Source: Campanula takesimana
Lineage: Eukaryota > Streptophyta > Magnoliopsida > Asterales > Campanulaceae
DNA length: 64,000 nt
Direction: 5' to 3'
Assembly: GCA_026119855.1 (NCBI GenBank)
Contig: JAOWBW010001447.1
Span: 124,001 to 188,000, forward strand
Below are positions 43,501-54,317 of this stretch, one piece after another (the stretch's first letter is position 1; the number at the start of each line of letters is the position of its first letter). Both the position numbers and the translations under genes were made by a program. Below the pieces are notes generated by a model, which ran no database searches, was not told the DNA's origin, and was given only the letters and a program-made list of their open reading frames with translations.

Positions 43501-44511
43501 GTCCAGCTGGTTCTCCTTGCTTGTTCGAAAATATATAGGTTCACGCTTGTCGCGAGAGCTGGGGTTTAAGTGACAATCGGGTCCCTATGTATTTCCGCCT
43601 GACCCCTTACTACCGGCCATAGTAAGGGCATAGCTTCCTTGGTTGGAGCAATAAGCCTGACCTAAGTGAATGCTAACTCCTGTCTTGAACACCACATGGA
43701 TCTTGTTCTTGTGGATGACACTGGTTACCAGGTCTTCTTATATACTGCACAACAGTTCTTGTTCTTGTTCTTGGTTGTCCTCAGCTAGAAAAGCATCGAC
43801 AACAAATGGTATTCTTGGGAGGAATAAGGAAGGATTCAGGTACAATGCGCGATAGGCCTATGTGCATCTTGGTGAGCTGGTCTAGCCTCTCACACTACTT
43901 GACTACTTGTTACCTGATCATATCTTGAGCTTGATTACTTGTTGAGTTGGGTTAGCCTCTCCTATACTTGTTCCTTGATGATACTTGATATATGATTACT
44001 TGAGTATCTATTTGAATTGCATGATAACATGTCATATAGTTGCATGTTAATAGCTTACTGAGATTTATCTCACCCTTTATTTGTTTAATTGTTCCCCCCC
44101 CCAGGAAAGCAGGGGATAGTACGCAGTGAGGCTCGATTTAGCTGGGAACTTACTCAGCAGGATATTCTTGTTCGAAGTTAGTGTCCTTTTATATTTTGGT
44201 AAGGACGATCTTGTATGAGTTAATAAACTCTGGGCTTGTATTGGGGTAGTATTTGTTGTCCTTAGATAGTTCTTGATGCCAGCTTATTTGCTAGGCATGT
44301 CTTCCGCTGTATATAACCTTGTTTGGTTTTAATTTTCTTGGTCTAAAACTCGTGTGAGCTATCTTAGCTCCCTACTCTTGAGTATACATATCATGTCAGT
44401 TTTGTTTTTAACAGGTATTGTTCCTGTTTCCCGTTAGTTTCTTGTTTCTTGTTAATTACGCGCACCAGGTTCAAGGTTCTATTAGGGAATCCCGGGACTT
44501 GGGGCGTGTCA
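40577..44511 (+). repeat. 3' LTR of the LARD element (3935 bp)
   Basis: Same sequence as 35389-39288 with scattered single-base changes, a 39-bp segment holding GCGACCGCACA and GCGACCGCCC (about 41528-41570) and a shorter C-run near 44094-44102. Confidence 0.93.
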
Positions 44512-45596
44512 TAAACACCTCCTCCCACTATTTCTTTCTCTTATTTTTCCTTAATTTGTGTGCCAAAATTTTTGGTTTTAAGTCACATGAAACGGAGGGA
44601 GTATTATGAGAAGTCATTTTGGGTTGACATCGTTCTCCTTCCCTTCTTGTTTAATCTCAATTGATTAATTACCATTGTTAGAATTACCTGAAGAGAAAAT
44701 TACCACCTAATCCCTGAGTAATATTGAATCTACGTATTAGGACAAGCATATTTTTAATTTACGTCTTAGTCCTACAAAATATTTTATGTAGCCATATAGT
44801 CCTTTAGTGTATTAACTATACCCCTCCCCTCTCCCTCTTCTCTCAATCGACACCCACACACACACAAAAAACAGATATTCTCTCTCTCTAATTCCCCACT
44901 CCGGCGACCTTCCCTACCCACTCCGGCAACTACCCCGGCGAGCCCTAATCTGGCGACCCCTACACCCTACCTCCCTTCCGGCGACCCCCTCCATTCCACT
45001 CTGGTGACCTTCCCCTCCACTAAACACTAAACAGGTCACACGCTCCTCATCTTAATAATAACAGCTCCGGCCAGATCTACAACTCTGTCGCTCAACCCCA
45101 CCTCCAACGAGCGTCTTCGTTGAAAAGTTGGACATCGCCAACTACGCCATCACGGCTGCCAAACTCCGGCCGACTCACAATTCACTCTTTAATCCCTAGA
45201 TCCGTCGGATCTACAGCCTAGTTAGTTGACAACTAGGTTTAATCTTGGCAGCATTAAATCGAGTTTTGGTTTTAGTTTGAAAAGGTATGCTAATTAAAGG
45301 CTCAAGGTTTAATCCCAGTCCCGTCATCATTTGAATTCCATTCAAACAACAGTGCATCCATTGCCACTGTCCGACCACCATCTCTGACTCCGGTCAAACA
45401 ATTGTCGATGTTTTGCCTTTGTGGTGGCCGGAATAGCTGCCAGTGTATACTGATGGAGAATCGAGGATAGAGAAAAAGGTCTTCTGCATTAAGCTTTTGC
45501 TTCACAATGAAAAGTCAAAAAAGGATATTGGCCCCAATATGAGATTGCTGGAAACAAAATTTTGACATAGCCATAAGTGGTCAAACATATTTTAAA

Positions 45597-45834
45597 TACT
45601 CCCTCCGTCCCAATTTAAAGTTCCTAGTTTAACTTTGCACAGAGATTAAGAAAAAGTAAATGTTGTGAGTATGAAAAGTAAAGTGGGAGAGAGAAAGTGG
45701 GTAGGGAGTTTTTGTTGTGAGAATGACAAGTGGATCCCACTTTCCATTTTAGGTAATAAATCAAAGTAAGAACCTTAAATTGGGACAAACTAAAAAGAAA
45801 AGTAAAAACCTTAAAGCGAGACAGAGTGTGAGTA
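45597..45834. mobile_element. Stowaway-like MITE
   Basis: TACTCCCTCCGTCCCAATTTAAAGTTCCTA and right AAGGTTTTTACTTT-complement CTTAAAGCGAGACAGAGTGTGAGTA, with TA borders. Nested in the MULE-like element. Confidence 0.75.
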
Positions 45835-45900
45835 CTTCTTTCATTCAAAAAATGAGAACAATTGAGAAGCAACTTTTTTATTATTTTGCGTTAAACTTAC

Positions 45901-45957
45901 AAATTTGAAAATTTGAAAGTGTATAGCAAATTTGAAAATTTGAAAGTGTATAGCAAA
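45901..45957. repeat. 27-bp tandem duplication
   Basis: AATTTGAAAATTTGAAAGTG plus TATAGCA occurs twice in a row. Confidence 0.85.
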
Positions 45958-46013
45958 AATATTTATAAAGCTTTACAACTGAGAACAGCTTAGAAGTTCT
46001 CAATTATTGGTCG

Positions 46014-46440
46014 CTGGCGTGGTCACTGGAGTTGGTGATCGCCGGAGTTGATCATGTTCGTATCAGTTTAGTTGACAACAAAGAACTTACTGATAAGTTC
46101 TCAACTGTTTGATCGCCGGAGTTGTTCATGTTCTTAGTAGTTTAGTTGATAACTGAGAACTTACTGATAAGTTCTCAACTGTTTAGTCACCGGAGTTGGT
46201 GGTCACCGGAATTAATTGTGTTCATAGTAGTTTAGTTTACAACTGAGAAGTTACTGATAACTTCTCAGTTGTTTGGTCGCCGGAGTTGGTGGTTGCCGGA
46301 GTTGATCGTGTTCTTAGTAGTTTAGTTGACAACTGAGAACTTACTGATAAGTTCTCAACTGTTTGGTCGCCGGAGTTGGTGGTCGGCGTAGTTGTTCTTG
46401 TTATTAGTAGTTTAGTTGACAACTGAGAACTTACTGATTA
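46014..46440. repeat. 90-bp minisatellite with an internal hairpin in each unit
   Basis: The marker TTACTGATA recurs at 46087, 46161, 46251, 46341 and 46431, giving spacings of 74, 90, 90 and 90 bp. Each unit holds GAGAACTTACTGATAAGTTCTC, an inverted repeat; in the third unit both arms changed together (GAGAAGTTACTGATAACTTCTC). The minus strand has a chance open frame with a 30-residue period. Confidence 0.9.
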
Positions 46441-47415
46441 CCATTCTCATACCCATGGGAATGTAATATCTAAGTATTTGAAATCCAGGAATGTTGGGTA
46501 TTAAACATTCTCATACCCATGTTTGGTTTTTGCTAGTGTCTAAGTAAAGGAATGGAAATAAGATTACCATTCCTATGTTTGGTTCACATGCTAAATTGCT
46601 TACAAACACAAATACAAAATTAAATATAAAATCAATTTTGCCACAAAATAATTGGGGATCTCATTTTTTATTTTATTTTTTGACGCATAATTAGGGATCT
46701 CGTTAATATTGTGAAAATTTGAAGAATGCACAAAAAACAAAATTTACTCGGTCTGTCCAGTTAATGATCTTCTCATTTGTCCATTTTCATTGTCTAAAAA
46801 ACCTCTTCTCATTTACACAATTTATGCTTAAATGTGAATAAAGAAAACATGGCTAGTGAATCAAGTGTTTATATCCTTAAAAAATAAAAATAAAATTGAA
46901 TAGTCAAATGCGTAGAACATTTTAGGACCAAAGGAGTACAAATTAGGGTTTAAGATACTGGGTAATGGAATTGGCCAGTTTTAAGATACTGGGTAATGGA
47001 GTATGGGAAATTTGATTCAGAGGAGTCAGCAAAAAAAAAAAGGCTTGATGCCTTTTGGGAGTAATTCTTTTGAAGTTAGGGCAATGGAAGTAATTAGGAG
47101 CGAACAAAGATGATCTAAAGATTTTTGACGACAGAAAAAAAAAAGATAACGTAAAGATTTTTGACGATAGAAAAAATTAGCGTATCAAAAATGTAGGGAC
47201 ATAAGTTTTCACGTACGCATTCCTTGGGAATGGGTATCGAAAACCCACGATGCGGACTGGGATTCAGATATCGTTAGATTTGAGGTATTTGATTCCAATG
47301 GGAAACTAATACCCATTCTCTTATCCAGTATTATACCTACCCCAAACATAGTTAAGTGTTATATTGGAATCAAGTACCCATTCCCGAACCCAAATTCCCA
47401 TGTACCAAATGAGGC
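46437..47415. repeat. Diverged repeat with ACCATTCTCATACCC termini
   Basis: Left motifs ATTCTCATACCCATGGGAATG and CATTCTCATACCCATGTTTGG are echoed inverted at the right (CCCATTCCCGAACCCAAATTCCC and GTACCAAATGAGGCC). Likely an old DNA element, with a MITE at 46745-46938 inside. Boundaries are approximate. Confidence 0.45.
46745..46938. mobile_element. Stowaway-like MITE, diverged
   Basis: Left TACTCGGTCTGTCC and right GGACCAAAGGAGTA, TA borders, nested in 46437-47415. Confidence 0.55.
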
Positions 47416-47584
47416 CTAAGGGGATAGTGGTTGGGGTGCAAGTAAAATGTTGAGAGGGTGTAGTTAGTAAAATGTTGAGGAAGATATAAGCTAGGGACTA
47501 TATAGTTAGTTAAAATATTCCTTGTCTTAAAAGGTAAATAAGATAATATTGAGGGACTATATGGTAAATGCCCCTTACCTAAAA

Positions 47585-48231
47585 AGTACATTATTTAAAT
47601 GTTACGGTACCAATTAAGCGTACCTCAAAACCAAAAAAAAAAAAGAAAGAAAGTAAAAGGGTGTGGGGAATTGAAGTAATGTTATGGGCTATATACAAAA
47701 CCAGGCTGTTTCAAAGAGAATGGGTCTAGGTCTAGCCAACCAAGTGAGCTTTCTTTTTTCCTTTACAACTGGACTGGACTATACATACATACAGCTTTTC
47801 TGTATCTTGAATGCTTCCTCTATCTAATTTGCACCATACTATTTTCATATAAGACCATTTCTCGCCTAATAATTTACCCCTGCATCCCGTTTGACTTGTC
47901 GACATTTTTTAGAAACGGATATTTTAATTTGTACATGCACTTGCATGTACCGTGATAAAAATGCGCTAAATCTTTTGTTTATTTAGTGCTGAAGGCATAT
48001 ATTTAGGGACATAGTAAAAAGACTAAAAAGAATGTATGACATGGGACGGAGATAATATGTGAAAAATATTCAATGGTCATGCATGACATTTTGGTGGTCT
48101 TTTGGAGCATATCTATCACCAACGAGATTAACGTAACTTCAACAAAAAAATGTCATTTACTTTTTACTTTTTTAAAATGAACATTTATTTTTGAGACGGA
48201 TGAAATATAGAATTGAATGAAAATTAAAAGA
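47585..48231. other. Spacer without recognized gene
   Basis: AT-rich with MITE-like motifs (TTTAGGGACATAG near 48002, ATGGGACGGAG near 48040) but no complete element. Confidence 0.3.
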
Positions 48232-49133
48232 GTCGTTCTTATGTAGAACGCGTTCTACACTAGCGTTAGTGTAGAACGCGTTCCTAGATAAGAACGACAC
48301 CGCTCATTATAGACCGAGCATAGACCGGGTTTTTATTTAGCCGATCAGTATAAAATACTCCAAAAAATTCAAAATTACACACTAAATACACACAGATCCA
48401 TACGCCGTAGAAAATTCACTAATGAGAAGGTAGGCATAAAAAAATGAAAAACAAGGAAGGCATTTATCAACAACAGGCATATTAAAAGTAATGAGAAGGC
48501 ATAAAAAAATGAAAGAAAAGGCAGGCATAAAAATATGAAAAGACAAGAAGGCATTTATTAACAACATGCATATTAAAACTAATGAGAAGACATATCATTA
48601 CACATGGGAAGGCATATAATTACAAATGGGAAGGCACTCATATAATTGAAAAGGAAATTGAAAATTAAGGACAAGGCATAAACCAAATGAACAACAGGCA
48701 TATTAAAACTAATGAGAAGGCATAACTAAAAATAACAACAAGCATGCTAAAACTAATGAGAAGGCAGGCATAAAAAATGAAAGACAAGGAAGGCATTTAT
48801 CAACAACAGGCATATTAAAAGTAATGAGAATGCATAAAAAAAATGAAAGAAAAGGCATGCATAAAAATATAAAAGACAAGAAGACATTTATTAACAACAT
48901 GCATATTAAAACTAATGAGAAGGCATATCATTACACATGAGAAGGCATAAAATAATGAAAGATAAGGCATAAATCAAATTGATAATAAGCATATTTTGAA
49001 CCGGTCGTACCTTCATTAACCGGTTTGCGGTTAATGAACCGCGTGTTTTTATGCGTTCGACTAATATTTACATGTTTGCCACCGCTCGATCCAAAAACAC
49101 GTTTTACACTAAGGTAGTGTAAAACAGGTTTTT
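48232..49133. mobile_element. Palindrome-bounded GGCATA repeat element
   Basis: Starts with a 67-bp near-perfect palindrome (48232-48298, core GAACGCGTTCTACACTA / TAGTGTAGAACGCGTTC). It ends with a related hairpin (about 49098-49124, GTTTTACACTA / TAGTGTAAAAC). Between them, 48420-48995 is made of AAGGCATA / AACAACAGGCATATT repeats with a higher-order period of about 333 bp (CAAGGAAGG at 48452 and 48785). Class unknown; a foldback DNA element is the best guess. Confidence 0.5.
48420..48995. repeat. GGCATA-type tandem repeats, ~333-bp higher-order unit
   Basis: Shared order of blocks: GACAAGGAAGGCATTTATCA, CAACAGGCATATTAAAA, AATGAGAAGGCATA, ACAACATGCATATTAAAAC, ATATCATTACACATG. It contains stops in all frames except short runs. 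Confidence 0.8.
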
Positions 49134-49164
49134 CCCAAGATTTTGTGAAATTAAAATGAAAGCG

Positions 49165-49740
49165 TGATCACGCCACGGAAATCGGGGTCAATATATTGGA
49201 TGTATATCTGGCTTTTAATCACTGGTTCACCTGTTAACACAACAAAGACAATGAAACCGTCAAGGTCAAGGCCGGGGTTGATCCCAGCTTAGACCCTCGG
49301 GCGTAAGAGTAAGATTCTCTTGGGAGTCTAAGAACAAGGCGTGGAATGCCTTGGGAGAGAAGTTTAGAGTTCTCTGTGTGTTTTAGTGTGTGTACGGGGT
49401 TGGTCATACCTGAGAGAGAGGTAGAAAAAGGCTTATATATGCCCCTTTTTACCCAACGGTCCGACCGCAGGTCTAGGAGTAGACTTTAACCAACTTGGCC
49501 ATGTGTCGCCCTGCGATAGGTCGGCATTTCGGACTTGACAGGCTCTGACCAAGGGATGTCGTGATGGGACGCATTCGGCGCCGTGCATGGTAGATGGACA
49601 AGGAAGTCCATGGGGCATTTAATGAGATAGGATGGCTTTGATCATGCCATTAATGCGGCCTTTATTCCGGACTCGCCGAGGAGGCCCCGAGCTCGCCGAG
49701 GTGGCGGATCCCGGAGGCTGAGAGGTGATCTGAGAGCTCA
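49165..49740 (-). repeat. 3' LTR of the Tat element (shared part; outer U3 end unresolved)
   Basis: Matches 60698-61271 almost base for base (TGATCACGCCACGG against TGATGACGCCACGG at the end). The LTR continues left-to-right beyond 49740 into sequence lost from the right copy. Its far end, near the antisense promoter at 50200-50430, could not be fixed. Minus-strand TATA lies at 49432-49440. Confidence 0.88.
49432..49440 (-). promoter_or_regulatory. LTR TATA box (sense promoter)
   Basis: The minus strand reads CATATATAAGCC. The same motif is at 60964-60973 in the other LTR. Transcription would start about 30 bp further toward 49400. Confidence 0.65.
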
Positions 49741-50201
49741 TTCCGGCTCGCAATATCTGAGTGATCTCGATGTCGTCGTAGAGGAGATGAGGTTGACAAA
49801 ACTTGCTGGTATTGAACCGGTTCTGGAACGACTCCGGTTCGCTAGTATCCGGTCTAGCTTCTGAGCCCGGTCCATCTGACGTGGGCTCTTCAGTGGCTCC
49901 TTACTCCGAGCTCGTAATTATTTATGATTGGAGCGAAGAGTAACCCTTCTGGCTCTTACGAACTCGCCGAGCTGGCCTTAGAGCGCGGTGGGATACACGT
50001 GTCGGCCATCGCAGGTGTGGGCCCCTTCTGTCGGTTGACGGTACGGCGCGTCAGATTCTGAAGCGACGTTTTGCTTTGGATGAGAGGGGCATTTATTACC
50101 AGCATTTATGACTTTCAAAATAATGGCTCCCGCCTTTTCGTTTTCCAATAAAGTGCACCTTCTTGGCGGTTGATTTCGGGTTGGCCCGACCCATCTTCTT
50201 T

Positions 50202-50212
50202 TATATAAATAG
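50202..50212 (+). promoter_or_regulatory. TATA box of the antisense gene
   Basis: TATATAAATAG on the plus strand, followed by a likely start near 50235, a 5' UTR exon ending GTCAG/gtagtg (50347/50348) and an intron ending ccaattctgtag (50685) just before the ATG at 50688. Confidence 0.65.
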
Positions 50213-50687
50213 AGTCCAGCTCCCAACTTCCCACTTTTTACAACTTCTTGTGTTTCAAAAGTCCCTTAGAGAAATTTCCGCCTTCTCGAATTTTCGTCTG
50301 TCGAAGCTTGATAATCTTTCCGAAATCCTCAACCGATCATTTGTCAGGTAGTGCTTTACTTCGTTTATCTTGTCTTTAGGCTTCAATTTTTCTTTTGATT
50401 CGATAATTTTTCGGTAGGATGATCCTTCTCCCCCCTTCTTACGCCGTCTGTCTCACCACCGGCGGAATTTATCAGCGAGTGGTTTACCGGTGGGTTCGCC
50501 TCAAGTTAGACATATTGCGAGTGATTGCTACGGCATACTCATGGGGCTCTTGGACCCTACCCCGATTGTCGGAGTCCGGGCCCTTAATCGTTCCGGCGGG
50601 TAGACGAGTCAGGATTTTGGGGGGGGGGAGAAAGAATTAGGTCTTTTTGTTTGTGCCGTCTTAACCCTTTTCCCCAATTCTGTAGAT

Positions 50688-53600
50688 ATGGCAGATTCCG
50701 CCAAACGTTTGGCTTCTCGGGCGGCTAGAGCTACCGAGGACATTGATTGGCTCGCCATAGGCCTCGAAGATGACGTGACGTTGCCTGAACCCTCAACTCG
50801 AAGGGGTAATATTGGCCGCGCCGTCGTCTCTAGTGATGAGGAGACTGGGTCCCCCGATTTACCTTCTAGGCCAGCCGTTGAGAGTGGGGCCGTTGAGGGC
50901 GTAGAACCAATTAACCCCATCTCTATTGACGATGATGATTCCGACACGGAGGAACTGGGTGAGGCGGAGCAATTGCAGAGAATGGCCCCGGGCACCGCTG
51001 CTCTGGTGAGGCAAAGAGTAGAGATTGTGGACCGCTTTGAGGAACCTCACGAACTGGCAACCTCGCGTCGGACGAGCCAAGATGTGGCCTCTTCCTCCTC
51101 TTCTGACCTTATCAAGTTGAAAGGAAAAGCTAAGGCCCAGGATTCTGAACAAGACGTTCAAGGAAGGGCTAAGGGCGAGGGTGACTTCGTTAGTTTTTAT
51201 GGTATTGACACCAGCCTGTTCTGCTTGTCGGACCTTGGGATGAAAGTTTTTGATGACGGCACTTCTTATCCTATGGAAGCCAAGGACGCTCATGAAAGCA
51301 ACAGGGCCTGCATCTTTTTTCAACCTCAGTTTGATCATGGCCTGAGGCTTCCTTTGGACCCTTTTATCTGCTCCTTTCTAGACTTTTGCCACTACCTGCC
51401 CATGGACCTGAACCCAAATACTCTGAGGGTCCTTACCTCTTTCATAGTAGTGTCTATGATATTGGGATACGAGCCAAATTTGTCAGCTCTGTTCAGGTAT
51501 TACAATGTCCAGATCACCTCGGGCTCGCTGAGTTTGAAAACTAAGGCTGCCTCCTAAGTGCCCATTCCCAAAATCTTTACCAAACCCTTTAATAAATTTG
51601 AGACGTGGCAAGTGAAACCAATCATGGTGGAGTGCCGAACGGGATGGGGCTTCGGCAAACCCTAGGGCAAGGTGCCCGTCCGCCCCTCAGAATTTAAGTA
51701 CCCTCACAAATCGCTGGGGGCTGATTTGACGGCGGCAGTTGAGAATTTCTTGGAGATTGATCCAGATTTGAACGGTAATTCCGTTTTTGACGTGGCCTCC
51801 ATAATCGACGATGAGAACTTATTAATCCGAGGTGGAGTGGCTCCGGCTCGCGGACCATATCCTTCAACTTCTCGGGTTCCAGTTATTCCTTCAGCTCGGG
51901 ATCCGGACTGGAGGGTGCACCAAGGACTAGTTTTTTCATTTGACTGCGACTTTTGCGCCAATAATACTCCATGCACCGAACCCGATCTTGCCGGTCATTA
52001 CTCCTCTCTATACGCTTTGTGTTTGTATCAGCAGCTTTTGCTATGTATTCGTATGACTGATTGTTTCTCTTTTGGCCTTGAATTTTGTGTAGGACCAAAT
52101 CCTGAACCCAACATGCCGCCAAGGAAAGTTATCAACTACGGGGCCTTCAAGAAGAAGAAAACGGCAGCGGACTTGGAAGCCGCCGCGGCTCGTCAGGCCG
52201 CGCTGGGGGGGAGACTGGATGGTAAGCTGCCCATAATTAACAGGGCCGGCGTGTCTGTGTTGGCGCCCGTGGGAGGTGCTCAAAGCTCAAGAGGAGTGGA
52301 TGCAACTGTGCAGCCGCAAATGGTTCCATTGTCTTCGGCCCCTCCGCCTTCTATTTATTTGCCTCCGCCGATGTCGGGATCTGCCCAGCTCGTGACTTCA
52401 GGCAAAAGGCCTGCTGCTACTGAGCCTAATTCTCCTACAACCAAGTTTTCTAAGCACAGCCGGGAGGATTCCCCTATTCCTGCTGCACCCTCTTCACAGA
52501 GCTCATACATTCCTCGTATCAAATATCATGTTGTCGGGCTCGGCGGCCGCGAGGAGGAGAAGGCTAGGGGATCCGAGCTTGGGAAGGCGATCCCAAAAGT
52601 GAGTGGGGTGGACTTTTTTTACTGGAGCACCAAGAATACTTACATAGGCAATGGGTTGTTGTATCGCTTACGCGCCCAGGACTATACGGAGACCATTTTG
52701 GATGATAAGAATTTTTATTCTTTGGCTGGCCAAGTTGGTCTGAACTTTGCCGAGGTAACCGTCTTGCTCACATTTTCCATGTTTTTTCCTAAGTTGGTTC
52801 ACTGGCTGACAAACGCTTTTACTCTTCAGTCTGTGAGTTATATTGACCTCATGAGGCGCAAAGGTGAGGCAGATAGCAGGCAACTTGACTTAGTTAGTAA
52901 TCAGTGTGTCGAAGTGACCTCCCAACGGGATTATTTGAAGAAGATCAACAACGTCATGGGCAGAGAGCTGAAGAAAGCCGAAAAAGCCCTCCTCAAGAAA
53001 ACCAAAGAGGCAAATGAGCACGGCAAACGGTTGGCCTCCGCTGTGGATGAAAGAGAAAAAGCCTTGTCCGAAATCCGCCAGATGACTGCCGAACAACACA
53101 AACTTACAGAGCAATTGGCTTCGGCAAACTCCGAGTTGGCTTTAAAGAATGCCGAACTGTAGGGGTCAAAGGCTAGGATCAGCGAGCTGGAGGCCCTACC
53201 GAGGGGGGGTACCGAGGAGGAGAAGGTGCTGATTGAGCAGGCTTTCAAAACCAAATTCCTGGCTTCTGATGAATTTGACGGGCTGGTCACCGACGCCTCC
53301 ATCTGCCAGTATGAGCTTTCCAACCAGCAATATGCTCGCACCATCGCTCACCATCGCTCATCAGGGTGGCTTTACTGCCTATGACTTGATACGGTATAGG
53401 GCTCCTCTTGTTGCGGATCCTCAGTGCTGGGATGGCCATGCCCTGGTTCCTTTTGATGATGAATATTTAGCTGTTCAAGTTCACAGTGCTGCGGAATGGG
53501 GAGAAGTATGGGTGCTTCCTCAGGTTGCCGAGGTCACTTATCAGAGTTTAATGGCGAAATTGCAATAATTACGCTTCGTGAATGGTGAGATATTACCCCT

Positions 53601-53901
53601 TCAATCGATTTTGGACCTTATCTTGCAGGATGACCCTCGGCGCCAACGATTAGCTACGGAGATGCATCTGGGAGAGACCTCCAACTTAGCCATTAGTGCC
53701 CCTATCGTTAAGGCGAGCCCACCAGATTTCGAGGTGGCCCAGGCCGTAGTCGAGGAAGAAGTAACCCGCGAGGTCAAGGTGAGAGAGGTCGAAGCTGTAA
53801 CTGCCACGGAGGAGATCGTGCCCGCTTCGGTTTCTGCTGTATCCGAGGTTGATCCCGCCGCTGCTGTTGATCCCGCTAATTCAAACCAGGCTGCGTCCTG
53901 A
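50688..53901 (+). pseudogene. Antisense ORF of the Tat element (Transposase_28-like), interrupted
   Basis: Plus-strand protein gene lying opposite to gag-pol. Residues about 205-285 of the first open part (50688-51557) carry the family pattern of the putative gypsy-type transposon domain (Transposase_28): LRLPLDPFICSFLDF, DLNPNTLRVLTSF, GYEPNLSALFRYY. The frame continues beyond stops at 51555 and 51664 into 51672-53162, which has a Pro/Ser-rich linker and a long coiled coil (about 52850-53160; KKAEKALLKKTKEANEHGKR). A third stop at 53160 and a 10-bp direct duplication near 53334-53353 then shift the frame by one. The remainder is 53233-53568 and, after another stop, 53578-53901. Known Tat elements carry such antisense genes of unclear function. 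Confidence 0.78.
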
Positions 53902-54186
53902 CTATTTGTCTTGTAATAGGCTAGTCTTTTGGTGGACAACTTTCAAACAATTTCCAACTTTTTTCTTTCGCTTTGATCCTTGTAATGACTTGTCGAACAA
54001 GCTCTTCTGCCCTTTGGACTTGGGCTATCTTCTGTTATTTTGTTATCCAGTTGATGCTTTAAATGCTTTTGACTTTGCCTTTGTTATTTTAAAGTTGACT
54101 TCGTCCTTGGTGGCTCTTTTGAGGCGGGGCTGAGACCGCCGAGGCGCCGAGGTCGAGGCCACCATTCCATTACTTATTTTTTTGAC

Positions 54187-54194
54187 TATAAAAG
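54187..54194 (+). promoter_or_regulatory. TATA box of the second antisense unit
   Basis: TATAAAAG in ACTATAAAAGGGAAG, 124 bp before the ATG at 54318. A pyrimidine-rich leader follows. Confidence 0.65.
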
Positions 54195-54317
54195 GGAAGC
54201 ACGCCTTCTCTATCTTTCACTTTCACTTCGACTGGACATTTAAATGTTGAGCTCGTGCTCTCTTCCTATACTTAAACCTCTTCCCTTCTTCTTTTACCGT
54301 CTTTCTTCGTCTTAGCC

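Larger units (their letters stand above)
35389..44511 (+). mobile_element. Non-autonomous LTR retrotransposon with giant LTRs (LARD-type)
   Basis: Two 3.9-kb direct repeats (35389-39288 and 40577-44511) begin TGTAACGCCCATCC and end GGGGCGTGTCA. A PBS follows the first and a purine tract precedes the second. The interior is only 1288 bp with no gag or pol. Flanks CAAAC and TAAAC are a 5-bp duplication with one mismatch. The LTRs are nearly identical, so the insertion is recent. The purine-tract context (TTCGAGGACGAATTTTCTTT then AAGGTGGGGAGGA) is like that of Tekay/Del chromoviruses, which suggests a Ty3/gypsy origin. Movement would need proteins supplied in trans. Confidence 0.93.
35149..44603. 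mobile_element. Stowaway-like MITE split by the LARD retrotransposon
   Basis: The left part TACTCCCTCCGTTTCATGTCAC (from 35149) and the right part GTCACATGAAACGGAGGGAGTA (to 44603) are the two ends of one MITE. The retrotransposon 35389-44511 is inserted inside. The left part also has a 37-bp tandem repeat (35164-35251; CACTTGAGACTTATTTCC unit, about 2.4 copies). Confidence 0.85.
44693..47574. mobile_element. Probable MULE-like element, 2.9 kb
   Basis: Left GAGAAAATTACCAC...TAATCCCT and right AGGGACTATATGGTAAATGCCCC are inverted. Similarity runs for about 100 bp (AGGACAAG...ATATTTT...AGTCC). Flanks TTACCTGAA and TTACCTAAA are a 9-bp duplication with one mismatch. The interior holds a GC-rich CCGGCGACC block (44900-45010), a MITE, a 90-bp minisatellite and another repeat, with no transposase. 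Confidence 0.6.

Noticed and set aside
46237..46422. Minus-strand frame with 30-residue repeats
   Set aside because: The 90-bp minisatellite period is a multiple of three, so an open frame arises by chance.
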